From Eurosta solidaginis (taxonomy: Eukaryota; Arthropoda; Insecta; Diptera; Tephritidae), in contig NC_090319.1 in assembly GCF_040869045.1 (NCBI RefSeq), positions 390,801,601 through 390,865,600 of the forward strand: DNA of 64,000 nt, in the 5' to 3' direction. Positions 53,903 to 64,000 of the stretch are shown here, in pieces; position 1 is the first letter of the stretch, and every line of letters starts with the position of its first letter. Below the pieces are notes generated by a model, which did no database searches, was not told the DNA's origin, and saw only the letters and a list, made by a program, of their open reading frames with translations. A program made the position numbers and the translations under genes.

Positions 53903-56640
53903 TTTTCAGAAAACATTATTCAGAACCCTTTTTTCAGAAAGCCAAAATTAAGAAAAATCCGGAAACAAAAATTCAGAAATCAATATTCAGAAGTCATTAA
54001 ATTTTGCGCAAAATTTTATGTTTTTTTGCTATTTGATTACTTTCTGAATTTTTACTTCTGAAATTTTTTTCAGCGTGGAACACAGCAACGTCGAAGTGTC
54101 ATATCCAATCGAATTATGGAATATGTATAATATCACCAAATTGGGTGAAGTCCGTACAAATAATTCTATCTAAAGGTGGCACAACGTCATTCGAAGTGCG
54201 TTTGGGACACACCCTAACATATTTAATTTCATAAATAAAATAAAAATGAACATGCAATAACGGAAACAAAACTGCAGCAATTTTCAGCTGGAGATGAGCC
54301 ATATCGGAAACGCAAGATGAAATATAGACTTCGTTTTTTTTTACCTTTATATTAAGTCGCTTTCATGTTTGTCCCCTCATTTCCATACGAATTTTTGACC
54401 CACGGAAAAGTCTTTTTCGGTAACTTCCCGTTGAGCTAGACACTTGATAGATAACATAGTTCAGATCTGAGAGACATTACAATGCAAGTAAAAAAAAATG
54501 CGCTAGGTGGCACACGAATCGAGATATACAGAAAATTAATTTTAAAATGGAAATTTTGCGATCGACTTTTAACTAACTTCTCGGTGATCCAGAGACTTGA
54601 AGCTTAGCACATAGCTTGCGAGTCGATAGCACTACAATTCGTGGAAAACAAAATGCCGCCAAGTGGCAGACGAATCGAGATAAACGAAAATCCCTGAAAA
54701 TCCCCGAAAAAACGCAGGGAATCTTGCAACCGATTTTTGAGTAACTTCCCGGTGAGCTGGAGATATGAAACTTGAGCTGTAAGTCAAAACCCGGAGACAT
54801 GGCAATATTTTATCAAAAAAATTCTGCTAGGAGGCGCATGGATCGAGATATTAGGAAAATTAATTTTAATTTGGGAATATTTTAATCCATTTTTAACTAA
54901 CTTCCCGGTTTCCTAGAGACTTGTAACTTAGCACATAGTTCGAGACCCGGTGACAACACAATTTAAAGAATACAAAGTTCCGCTAGGTGGCGTGCTAATT
55001 GAGATAACTACAAATCCCTGAAAAACGAAGGGAATCTTGCGATCGATTTTTGAGTAACTTGCCGATGAGCTAGAGACTTAAAACTTGGGCCGTGGGTCAG
55101 AACCCCGTGACAATGCAATATCTTATCAAAAAACTTCTGCTAGGTGGTACATGGATCGAGATATTAGGAAAATTAATTTTAATTTGGGAATCTTTCAATC
55201 CATTTTTAACTAACTTCCCGGTTACCTAGAGACTTGTAACTTAGCACATAGTTCGAGACCCAGTGACAATATAATTGAAAAAAACAAAGTTCCGCTAGGT
55301 GGCGTGCTAATTGAGATAACTACAAATCCTTGAAAAACGAGGGGAATCTTGTAATCGATTTTTGAGTAACTTCCCGGGGAGCTGGAGATATGAAACTTGA
55401 GCCGTAGGTCAGTACCCGGTGACAATGCAATATTTTATCAAAAAAATCCGCTAGGTGGCGCATGGATCGAGATATTAGGAAAATTAATTTTAATTTGGGA
55501 ATATTTCAAACCATTTTTAACTAACTTCCCGGTTACCTAGAGACTTGTAACTTAGCACATAGTTCGAGACCCGGTGACAATATAATTTAAAAAAACAAAG
55601 TTCCGCTAGGTGGCGTGCTAATTGAGATAACTACAAATCCCTGAAAAACGAGGGGAATCTTGCAATCGACTTTTAACTAACTTCCTGGATATCTAGAGAC
55701 TTGAAACCTGAAATATAGTTAAAAACTCGGTGACAGTGCAATGTTTGGTCAAAAAATTTTAGCTATGTAATGCACAAGTCGAACTACTTAGAAGATTAAC
55801 CCATACCTTCATGGCTGAAGGCCCAACTCAATGCACGTCCTTGCATACTTTTAGGCGTACGCGAATTTCACCACGATTCTTTTAAACTTTCGGGCGTATG
55901 CGAATTTCTCCACGATTTTCAGCTCTGCAAATTAAGTAGCTGACAAACGATGTGGAGTTCTCTTGTTATGATGCGAAGTGAACTCTGTTGTTATCGCCAG
56001 TGTTGTCAGCGAAAATTCCACTAATTCTATTAAATCTTGCTATTTGGAACAAATAAACAAAGATAAGAATTTTCATTTAGGAATTACTTAAATTATTAAT
56101 CAAAGTTGCCATTGCCCTCTTGTAGGCAGTACTAAAAAATTTTAAATAAAAAGATACAAAATTTTTAAGGACTACCTTTATATAAATGGACCAAAAAATA
56201 GAAGGCAATTTTTCCTTTAATACAGACATATTTTTGTTGAATTTTGACTAAAAAACTTTAAAAATAGCCCTTGTAAAAGAATTTTGGGATTTAAAACTAT
56301 AAAGGTAGAGCGCAATCATTCAATTTAAGGCAAACCATGTACTTGGGATTAACTAATTGGTTATTTGAAATTTAAACACGCACTCTGCCTTTATAGTTTT
56401 AAGTCCCAAAATTCTTTTACATATATATATTTTTACTTTCTAATTTTGACTTCTGAATTTTGCCTTTTGAAATTTGACTTCTGAAATTTGACTTCTGAAA
56501 TTTGACTTCTGAAATTTGACTTCTGAGGTGTGACTTCTGAGTTTTGACCTCTGAATTTTGTCTTTCTGAAAAAGGGTTTTGACTTATGTTTTCTGAAAAA
56601 ATGTGTTTCTGAATTTTTGTTTTCTGATTTTATGGGGGGC
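53903..56640. mobile_element. Foldback element with TTCAGAAG arms
   Basis: The left arm (53903-54075) and right arm (56435-56640) are built from inverse short units, TTCAGAAA/AAATTCAGAAGT on the left and ACTTCTGAATTTTG/TTTCTGAAAAA on the right. They enclose a tandem array (54420-55740) and non-coding DNA. It splits the ZMYM1-type transposase relic. No TSD was defined. Confidence 0.6.
54420..55740. repeat. Tandem array, ~156-bp units in dimers
   Basis: About 8.5 units, each opening TAACTTCCCGGT.A..T.GAG and containing CGCTAGGTGGCG...ATCGAGATA. Unit starts fall near 54422, 54577, 54742, 54898, 55054, 55211, 55368, 55522 and 55678. Alternate units are more alike (CATGGATCGAGATATTAGG versus GTGCTAATTGAGATAACTAC), giving a ~312-bp higher-order repeat. 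Confidence 0.85.
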
Positions 56641-56659
56641 ACCCCGACATCTAGATGCC

Positions 56660-57354
56660 TTATAAGCTGAGTTGAAGTTGATCAGGAACCAATGGGAAAC
56701 AATTTTAAACGAACGCAAAACAGTTGCTATTCAGTTGAACATCTCGCCAAAGTTTCCGGACATTCGAAAGAGAAACCCCAAAAGACGTTTTGAAGATAAT
56801 GGAAATGAAATGATTACAGATGATCCAGAGTATGATTTTAAAAACATACATTCTCGGTGATCGTCGATTCGGTAATAACTGGCATTACTGAACGATTTGC
56901 AGCTATGAGAAATTTAAACGAGACGTTTTCCTTTTTGTGACAATTTGAAGGCATGGATGAAACTACGGTTCGGGCGAGCACAGCAAAATCTGTCGAAAAA
57001 TACAATTCGAACATTTCTCAAAGCTCAGAATGCGAAATAATTCGCTTGAAACACATTTACGAAGCAAATTTTGATAAAGGTCTGTCACCATTGGAATTAC
57101 TAAATGCAATCTATGTTCAAAATCTGTATACAATTTTCTCCAACATTTGCGTTGTTTTACGTATCTTTTCCACTATACCTGTCACTGCAGCTAGTGCAGA
57201 AGGTTATTTCAGCGTCCTTGTTGCAAGAATCAAAAACTTTCATATATCGTGTTCATCTCAAGAGCGAGTTTCAGGACTTGCCACGCTTTGTGTTGAATCC
57301 GTTTTGGCAAGACAGTTAAATTTTGATATTATTATAAAAAAAATTTTCAGCTAA
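56660..57354 (+). pseudogene. ZMYM1-type hAT transposase, C-terminal part
   Basis: After the foldback, recognisable hAT sequence resumes: RNQWETILNERKTVAIQLN, ISPKFPDIRKRNPKRRF, and, in the frame 56953-57354, LRIFSTIPVTAASAEGYFSV with SCSSQERVSGLATLCVESVL, the hAT dimerisation domain near the C-terminus. The middle catalytic half is missing. Together with 53330-53902 it is one broken gene. The frame changes twice. Confidence 0.7.
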
Positions 57355-57613
57355 AAATGTAAGAAAAGCCACTTTTTGATATCCGAACTTTCTATATTGA
57401 ATAATTAAAATTTATAATCATCATTATATGTATTTATCAGAAATGTTCTAAAATGTTACCAAATAACTAGAAAAGATTATCTGAAACCATATGTGGCTGT
57501 TAAGAGAAAAATTTATTTCTACGTTACAATAAAACAGTATAAATAGTAAATATTTTGTGTTAATTTTATTTTCAGCTCTTAGTCCAAAAATCATTTAGTT
57601 GGTGTGGCAAACA

Positions 57614-59229
57614 TTTTTATACTCAGTTGAGCAGAGCTCACAGAGTATATTAACTTTATTGGATAATGGTTGGTTGTACAGGTATAAAGGAATCGAGATA
57701 GATATAGGCCATGTCCGTCCGTCCGTCTGTCCGTTAACACGATAACTTGAGTAACTTTTGAGGTATATTGATGAAATTTGGTATGTAGGTTTCTGGGCAC
57801 TCATCTTAGATTGCTATTTAAAATGAACGATATCGGACACCCACTTTTTCGATATCGAAAATTTCGGAAAACCGAAAAAATGCGATCATTCATTGCCAAA
57901 GACGGATAAAGCGATGAAACTTGGTAGGTAGGTTGACCTTATGACGCAGAATATAAAACTAGTAAAATTTTGGACAATGGGCGTGGCACCGCCCACTTTT
58001 AAAAGAAGGTAATTTAAAAGTTTTGCAAGCTGTAATTTGACAGTCATTGAAGATATCATAATGAAATTTGGCAGGAACGTTACTACTATTACTATATATG
58101 TGCTAAATAAAAATTAGAAAAATCGGATGAAGAACACGCCCACTTTTAAAAAAAAATTTTTAAAAGTCAAATTTTAACAAAAAATTGAATATATTTACTG
58201 TATTTAAGTAAACTATGTCAAGATTCAACTCCAGTAATGATATGGTGCAACAAAATACAAAAATAAAAGAAAATTTCAAAATGGGCATGGTTCCATTTAG
58301 TTTGTCTAGAATACTTTTAATGCCATAAGTCGAAAAAAAATTAACAATCCTTCTGAAATTTGCTAGAGGCCTAGACTCTATGAAGGTAACTGTTTTCTGT
58401 GAAAATGGGCGAAATCGGTTGAAGCCACGCCCAGTTTTTATACACAGTCGACCGTCTGTCCTTCCGATCGGCCGTTAAAACGATAACTTGAGCAAAAACC
58501 GATATATATTTACTAAGCTCAGTTCGCGTACTTATCTGAGCTCACTTTACCTTGGTACAAAAAATGGCCGAAATCGGACTATAGCCGCGCCCACTTTTTC
58601 GAAATCGAAAATTACGAAAAATTAAAAAATGCCATAATTCTATACTAAATACGAAAAAAGCGATGAAAAATGGTGATTGGATTGGTTTTTTGACGCAAAG
58701 TGTAACTTTAGAAAAAACTTTGTAAAATTGGTGTGACACCTACCACATTAATTAGAAGAAAATGTAAAAGTTCTGCAGGGCGAAATCAAAAGCCCTTGGA
58801 ATCATGGCAGGAATACTGTTCGTGGTATTACATATATAAATAAATTAGCAGTACCCGACAGATGATGTTCTGGGTCACCCTGGTTCACATTTTGGTCGAT
58901 ATCTCGAAAACGCCTTCACATATACAACTTAGGGCTACTCCCTTTTAAAATACTCATTAATACCTTTCATTTGATACCCATATCGTACAAACACATTCTA
59001 GAGTCACCCCTGGTCCACATTTATGGCGATTTCTCGAAAAGCGTCCACCTATAGAACAATGGCCTATTCCCTTTGAAAATACTCTTTGATACCCATGTCA
59101 TACAAACATATTCCAGGGTTACCCTAGGTTCATTTTCCTACATGGTGATTTCCCTTATTTTGTCTCCAAAGCTCTCAGCTGAGTATGTAATGTTCGGTTA
59201 CACCCGAACTTAGCCTTCCTTACTTGTTT
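57614..59229 (+). mobile_element. DINE-1/mini-me-like element, complete
   Basis: The 5' end is TTTTTATACTCAGTTGAGC, a hairpin with GCTCACAGAGTATA. (GTCY)n lies at 57713-57733 followed by GTTAACACGATAACTTG. Around 58440-58690 a second, diverged copy of the early block occurs (GTCTGTCC..., CGATAACTTGAGC, then CGCGCCCACTTTTTCG). The 3' end has CTCAGCTGAGTATG, the GTTCGG/CCGAAC hairpin and CCTTACTTGT. About 1.6 kb, non-coding, in a GABA-B-R2 intron. Confidence 0.8.
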
Positions 59230-59762
59230 TTGTATGTAATCCATCAATAATGATTCATGAATGAGACGTCATTAATTCAAATTAATTAAATGTATTAGAG
59301 GTTTTTTTACAGTGGGCCCGTAAATTGTTTAGTCCAGGGCCCCGATTTTCTCTCTACGGCCCTGGATGTGGTGAAAGTACCACTCAAAACAAGTTTTCTC
59401 ATACAGTTCACAGCAAACATACACACGAACTGCATTTTCAATCTGTTCGGAATTTTTTCATAACGCGCCTAATGAAGTATAGCTTCAAAAATTAATTTAT
59501 TTTAAGACCACGTTTAGACATGCACTAATCTATTTCGTGATTCCAATTAGAGATTACACTCTAGAGGTTGTACTTCGTCTATGTAAGAAAATCTGAATCT
59601 CTGAAATTTGTTCATAATTACCGATTTTTGAAAAGAAAATTTCATATGTGAAATCTAGTTATATTATTAACGATTAGGAGTTAAGTACGAAAATGAAGAT
59701 AATCTCATTATATGTAAACTAGGTCTAAGAGTGAATAAATTAAAAACTTATAAATAAATGTA
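59230..59762. other. GABA-B-R2 intron DNA
   Basis: AT-rich intron with no gene seen. It includes a 28-bp segment (59505-59532) repeated exactly at 62717-62744. Confidence 0.5.
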
Positions 59763-59835
59763 AGGCGTGATTTTGGGCCGTGCTACTTTTAATTTTTCCT
59801 ACAAACTGGCGGGACGGGACCTATATGTTTTATAC

Positions 59836-60423
59836 GGGTCTACCATGTTATCCCCAAAACAAAATCCCAAATCAAAATTCCCAAAATCAAAATCCCCAAA
59901 ATCAAAACCCCAACACAAAATCCCCATTTTATGTGTGAAATAAATTCAAAGTAGGTTTAAAATCGCCGCGACCAAAAAAGGCTAATAATCCATACCAACT
60001 TTCTGTATAGGCGGCCTTCGGCCGCGCTTATAATAAATAACCCTGACCTACGCCATGCTAAGTCCGGGTGTGTGGTATAACCGTGGCTACCGCCACGGTG
60101 ATGTCCTTCTTTTGCGTAGTACACGCTTCTGTTAGCTTGTTAGAATTAGAGCGGCTAGCAGTCCTATATATGGATAAGTAAAAATATGTATTGCCAAAAC
60201 GTGAATATATAGTTATACATTCATAAATATGAATGAAAGAGGAAAGAGATACTGCTATTTTTTACACGGTCATGATGTTTATATTAGCACTGGGATTTTG
60301 TGTTTGGGGATTTTGATTTTGGGGATTTTGAATTTGGGGATTATGTGTTTTGGTATTTTTTTTTCTTTGGGGATTTTGTGTTAGGGTATTTTTTTTTTTT
60401 TTTGGGATTTCGTGGCACTCCCG
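59836..60423. mobile_element. Foldback element, 8-bp TSD
   Basis: Perfect TSD TTTTATAC at 59828-59835 and 60424-60431. Ends GGGTCTACCATG and CGTGGCACTCCCG are imperfect inverted repeats. Subterminal arrays are CAAAATCCCC-type on the left (59855-59930) and GGGGATTTTG-type on the right (60290-60410). Non-coding. Confidence 0.75.
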
Positions 60424-60576
60424 TTTTATACCGACTCCGAACGGCATCTGTTAGGCAGATGAGTTTTAACTGAGAAACTTTTCATGGCATAAATACACTC
60501 GGAGTGCTTGCCAAATCAATACCGAGGGGCGACACCGCTTAGAAAAATTTGGTTCTAATTGAAAAAAACTTGTTTC

Positions 60577-61011
60577 TTAACCCTAAAACGCCGACGATTT
60601 TTACAACACATTTTGCCGACGCAGTCAACCTGGTGACTGCCAGAAAAAGAATAAAAGTGTTCAACCCGTTACAGTTGTATGACTAAAATTATAAAAGCTT
60701 ATTTTGTATTTTTTCTACTTAAAATTCATTAAGTTAGGATGTTACGGAAAATGAGTTAACAAAATTTAATAGAAATATGTTTTTTATTAAAAATTAAATA
60801 GTCACCCCGGTGACTCGTCGGCCAAGATGTGTTTTAAGACAGTTGTAAGTGACTAAAATTATAAAACCTTTGTTTGTATTTTTTCGACTTAAAATTCATA
60901 AAATTAAGAGGTTACGGAAAATGAGTTAAAAAAATTTATTAAAAATGTGTTTTTTTGAGGAGAGAATATGAAAAAGTCACCCCGGGGACTCGTCGGCCGT
61001 TTTAGGGTTAA
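60577..61011. mobile_element. piggyBac-like MITE 1
   Basis: TTAA at both ends (60577-60580 and 61008-61011) and terminal repeats CCCTAAAACGCCGACGA / CGTCGGCCGTTTTAGGG. The interior repeats GTCACCCCGG.GACTCGTCGG and ATGAGTTAA.AAAATTTA blocks. TTAA duplication plus CCCTA start is the piggyBac pattern. No transposase. Confidence 0.8.
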
Positions 61012-61035
61012 AGGCGGAGCACACCACGGCGCACT

Positions 61036-61750
61036 TTTGCTTGGTTTAGACGAGAAAAATTAAAACATTTCAAGTCATTTTTATTTTGAAATTTGAATGC
61101 AGTTTGTTTTTAAAATGTCCATAGTATATAATGGTAATTATGATTTCTTATAATTATTGTTCTTCATTGAATAATCTGCTGTCAAACTGTGAGTTGTTGA
61201 TGACGCTCTAAGTAGTACAACTTACAGAAGTAAAATAACGCGTGGTTTAAAATTAAATAAAACTTTGTGGTGAAACAAAAGCTGAATCATTTTTTTGTTA
61301 TTTAAAATCTACACGTAATTATATTATTTTGCAAGTGTTCAAAAGTTTTTTGGTTGAGTATTTTTTATGAAATTATGAGTTTTTTAATGTTTATTATTTT
61401 TGTGCTGAAAATATATAAAACCGTGAAAAGAAAAGCCTGCCAAAAGTTTGTACCACGCTGTACCACAAAAGCAAAAGGATAAAGCCGTTTTAGACCATGT
61501 GTGTACCGTTTTAGGGACGGAGTAAATAGAGACGAGGGATTGTATGACGAATGCTGTTCGAATTTTTTTATCAAACTTCGTATGATATGGATTCAAGTTA
61601 ATTACACCAAAGTTAATTTTCTTGGAAATTTTGCTTCATGGTTTGAAGAAGATAAGAAATTTAAATATAGGTATGTCCAATTGTGGACAAAAGAACAAGA
61701 TAAGGCTATAAAAAAGTTTTTTTTTTTGGGATAAATTTAAAATTTTTGGA
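61036..61750. other. GABA-B-R2 intron DNA
   Basis: AT-rich sequence. The overlapping open frames at 61365-61740 on both strands show no recognisable domain and end in homopolymer runs. No feature supported. Confidence 0.5.
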
Positions 61751-61751
61751 G

Positions 61752-62392
61752 GGAAAGACGTTTTTCAGAAGTTTTTCAAATTTTTTCATCCAACTCAAAA
61801 AAAGTTATGAATTTAAAAAAAACACACCGTTTTTGTTTTCAAAATGCTATAACTTTTTCAAAAATTGACCGTTTGGGATATTTTTTTTTTTAATTTGTTT
61901 TTAAATATACTTTTCGGAAAAAATTCAAAAAAATTTTCAAAGTTTTTTTTTGTAATTTTTCAGTTTTTCGAGATTTTTCGAATTTCGCCCTTTTTTTCTC
62001 ATAAAAAACTTCAATCAATTCTGCAATCATCCCCACTAATCCCGGAGTGGGCCGAGAATTTTTTTTGTATTTTTTCCGAAAAGTACATTTAAAACATATT
62101 TAAAAAAAAAAATTATCCCAAACGGTCAATTTTTGAAAAAGTTATATCATTGAAAAAAACACCGTTTTCCAACTCAAAATAAGTTTTAAAACGGTCAATT
62201 TTTGTAAAAGTTATAGCATTTTGAAAACAGAAACGGTGTTTTTTTTTTAATTCACAACTTTTTTTGAGTTGGATGAAAAAATTTGAAAAACTTCTGAAAA
62301 ACGTCTTTCGTAAGCTAGAAAAAGAAGAAAAACTTTCAGCCAATTCTAAAGGTGTCGGGTTCAAAATTGGTCGAAATGGGATGGAATACCCC
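61752..62392. mobile_element. Foldback element, right end intact
   Basis: Second copy of the 50318 foldback. The right terminus is ATGGAATACCCC, the inverse of GGGTATTCCAT, and the arms share AGACGTTTTTCAGAAG / CTTCTGAAAAACGTCT and the CCCGGAGTGGGCC core. The left terminus is missing. It ends 30 bp from the splice donor of the TM1 exon. Confidence 0.7.
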
Positions 62393-62421
62393 ATATATAC
62401 ATAGCATTTAAAAAAACGTAC

Positions 62422-62576
62422 CTTTGATTTCGATTCTTGATATTGAACCCCAAAAAGAAGCATGCAGCTAAGATGCCACCAACCGAAAAACAAGCCGATA
62501 TTACGAAGATAGTTAAGTCCACTTGGCTATGCTCAATATATACTAATGTGCGATCCTTTGGAGGTGTTTTTCCTAC
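62422..62576 (-). CDS. GABA-B-R2: GABA-B receptor 2, TM1 exon
   Basis: Exon between GTACAG/ and /GTACGT on the minus strand. It encodes KTPPKDRTLVYIEHSQVDL (the linker after the ligand-binding domain) and TM1 (IFVISACFSVGGILAACFFL), ending NIKNRNQ/R with the join AG/A to 51542. GABA-B-R2 is a class C metabotropic receptor subunit in the plasma membrane of neurons. The Venus-flytrap exons should lie right of 64000. No start codon is in this window. Confidence 0.9.
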
Positions 62577-63401
62577 CTGTACATATTAGAAAAATGGAAT
62601 TTATTTATTTTATATTTTAACTAAAAAAAATCGAAAGTGCATATTTGAAGTCCATTGAATTTTTGTCTCGCAAAATGGCCGTATTGATTGGCTTAAAAAT
62701 CTGATTCCATTTTTTGAGACCACGTTTAGACATGCACTAATCTACTTACAATAAATCCTAAATAGATAGTCTACGCGTTTACATATGTTCCATCCCTATT
62801 TTTTTAAAACATCTTATTTTTTATATAAAATTAAATTTTGTTCATGCGTTAAATATAGTGTTGGGAACTATCGAATGAATTCAACTATCGATAGTTAGTT
62901 ACTGAAAATGATTTAAACTATCGAATGAATTTTTTCATTCATTCATTTGATCTGCTCTTTAGCTAGCCAGAGGCCAGTACCGATGTTTTTTGTAGTACAT
63001 TTACTATACAAAAGAACAATTTCTGTTTGTGATTGTTTTGATTACCCCCCGGGGTAACTAAAGAACAAACCTATATAAGACAAAATGTTGAATGTGACTA
63101 AAATAATCAAAATTTTGCTTCAAGTAAATAATGAAAATATTCAATTTAAATGCCTTTGTTACATGTTATGCAGAGCGCAAGCATGATATGCAAATGGTTT
63201 TGGTTCGCAACCCACTGAGTTTTTTTGTCTTTGAGCAAGTCATGCAGTTTCTTTCTAACTTCATTGTATTTAAAAGGTAGCATTGTATTTGATAAAATGT
63301 TTATGTTTGATAAGGAATATAATGGCTGAAGCTTTTTTTATGATCTACAAATCCTTCATTTTCAACGATGGAAAGCAGCTGTAAGTCTTTTGTAATCATC
63401 T
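62577..63401. other. GABA-B-R2 intron DNA
   Basis: Intron upstream of the TM1 exon. It includes the 28-bp repeat at 62717-62744 and an ACTATCGAATGAATT direct repeat near 62870-62930. No coding exon of the ligand-binding domain was found. Confidence 0.5.
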
Positions 63402-63782
63402 TTAACCCTAGTGAGATAACGTACATCTGTGAGACGTATCGTTATCTTTTACTTGACTACAAATTTTATATGTAATTTTTGCCTAAAATGGTAATTTTAG
63501 CTAATATTTTTTTAAGTATAGTTTAAAACAGTTAATTCATTCAATTGAAGTACAAAAAAATTTTAATTTTTTTCGCTATAAACTGAGTTCCTTCGAAAAA
63601 GACTGATTTTTTAAGGACAAGTCTATTAAAAAAACAAAAATTTTTTAAAAACATTTAAAACAAGTGAATATATATCAAATAAATGATTAAAAAAAACAAA
63701 AAAAAAGTTAGTTTTTTTTATATCTTTAGTGTCCTTAAACTTGAACACGTCTCTTAGACGTACGTTATCTTTCTAGGGTTAA
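63402..63782. mobile_element. piggyBac-like MITE 2
   Basis: TTAA at 63402-63405 and 63779-63782. Termini CCCTAGTGAGATAACGTAC and GTACGTTATCTTTCTAGGG, with further inverted sequence (CATCTGTGAGACGT / ACGTCTCTTAGACG). AT-rich middle, no transposase. The terminal sequence differs from that of MITE 1, so it is a separate family. Confidence 0.8.
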
Positions 63783-63818
63783 AAGAGATTCATCTATGTT
63801 ATTTTTTCTTGCTCTGAG

Positions 63819-63912
63819 AACTCAAAACGTGTGCTGGTAACAAATAATTTTGTTTAAACAGTCCACACTCAAAACGTGTGCTGGTAACAAATAATTTTGT
63901 TTAAACAGTCCT
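63819..63912. repeat. Tandem duplication, ~47-bp unit
   Basis: CTCAAAACGTGTGCTGGTAA...TTTAAACAGTCC occurs twice in direct succession (from about 63820 and 63867), nearly identical. Confidence 0.85.
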
Positions 63913-64000
63913 CCTCAAATATCCCTCACTAGGGTAGGCACCTTGTCATAGCGCCCGACTATGAGGCGGAGATGTTTAGGACTGACATCTACGCCGTTTC

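Larger units (their letters stand above)
59763..61035 (-). mobile_element. tRNA-derived SINE split by two insertions
   Basis: Minus orientation. The head fragment GCCGTGGTGTG.GCTCCGCC is at 61012-61035, the body (GGCAAGCACTCCGAGTG, TCGCCCCTCGG) at 60432-60576, and the tail part (GGCCCCG-like text, TTTGTAGGAAAAATTAAAAG) at 59763-59835. It matches the SINE at 27934. A piggyBac-like MITE and an 8-bp-TSD foldback were inserted into it. Confidence 0.75.

Noticed and set aside
61365..61734. Overlapping frames on both strands near 61.5 kb
   Set aside because: No domain or splice continuity with GABA-B-R2; they end in homopolymer runs.
1..64000. CRISPR array or bacterial operon
   Set aside because: Introns, LTR elements and SINEs show nuclear eukaryotic DNA; the tandem repeats have no spacer structure.

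Overview
The window is nuclear DNA of a higher dipteran fly, most likely a tephritid fruit fly. It carries C-terminal exons of two fly genes with GT-AG introns: dispatched (disp, + strand) and GABA-B-R2 (- strand). The species call is an inference. It rests on how Drosophila-like both proteins are, on DINE-1/mini-me repeats with (GTCY)n tracts, and on SINE, LINE and Gypsy families that I recognise from tephritid-type genomes. No prokaryotic features, CRISPR arrays or rRNA genes were seen.

Layout. From about 0.6 to 16.4 kb there is a four-layer nest: a DINE-1 element, a CR1/Jockey-type LINE inside it, a Gypsy element inside the LINE, and a second, 17.6/297-like Gypsy element inside the first. 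Every nested insertion has readable target-site duplications (TSDs). From 16.7 to 18.6 kb is a large foldback that was hit by a solo LTR and a hAT-like MITE. Three disp exons lie at 18.8-23.6 kb; the last intron holds a decayed LINE interrupted by a SINE and a Harbinger-like MITE. The 9.9 kb between the converging 3' ends of disp and GABA-B-R2 is almost all transposons: SINEs, two LINEs and a hAT transposase relic.

GABA-B-R2 runs leftwards from 62.6 to 33.5 kb in nine visible exons: TM1, the rest of the seven-helix domain, a coiled coil and a long tail. Its N-terminal ligand-binding exons lie beyond the right edge. Its introns hold another Gypsy 3' half, a composite Gypsy element interrupted by a LOA-like LINE with a (CCTAA)n tail, an env-like relic, a ZMYM1-type hAT relic split by a foldback that contains a ~156 bp tandem array, a full DINE-1, a split SINE and several MITEs.

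The two host genes act in unrelated pathways: Hedgehog release and metabotropic GABA signalling. Their only visible link is position, tail to tail. The strongest unusual signals are two Gypsy elements of one LTR family whose outer ends are both U3 ends in inverted orientation and are flanked by matching 4-bp TSDs, and a SINE whose 3' end copies that of a local LINE family. All translations and exon joins were read by eye.
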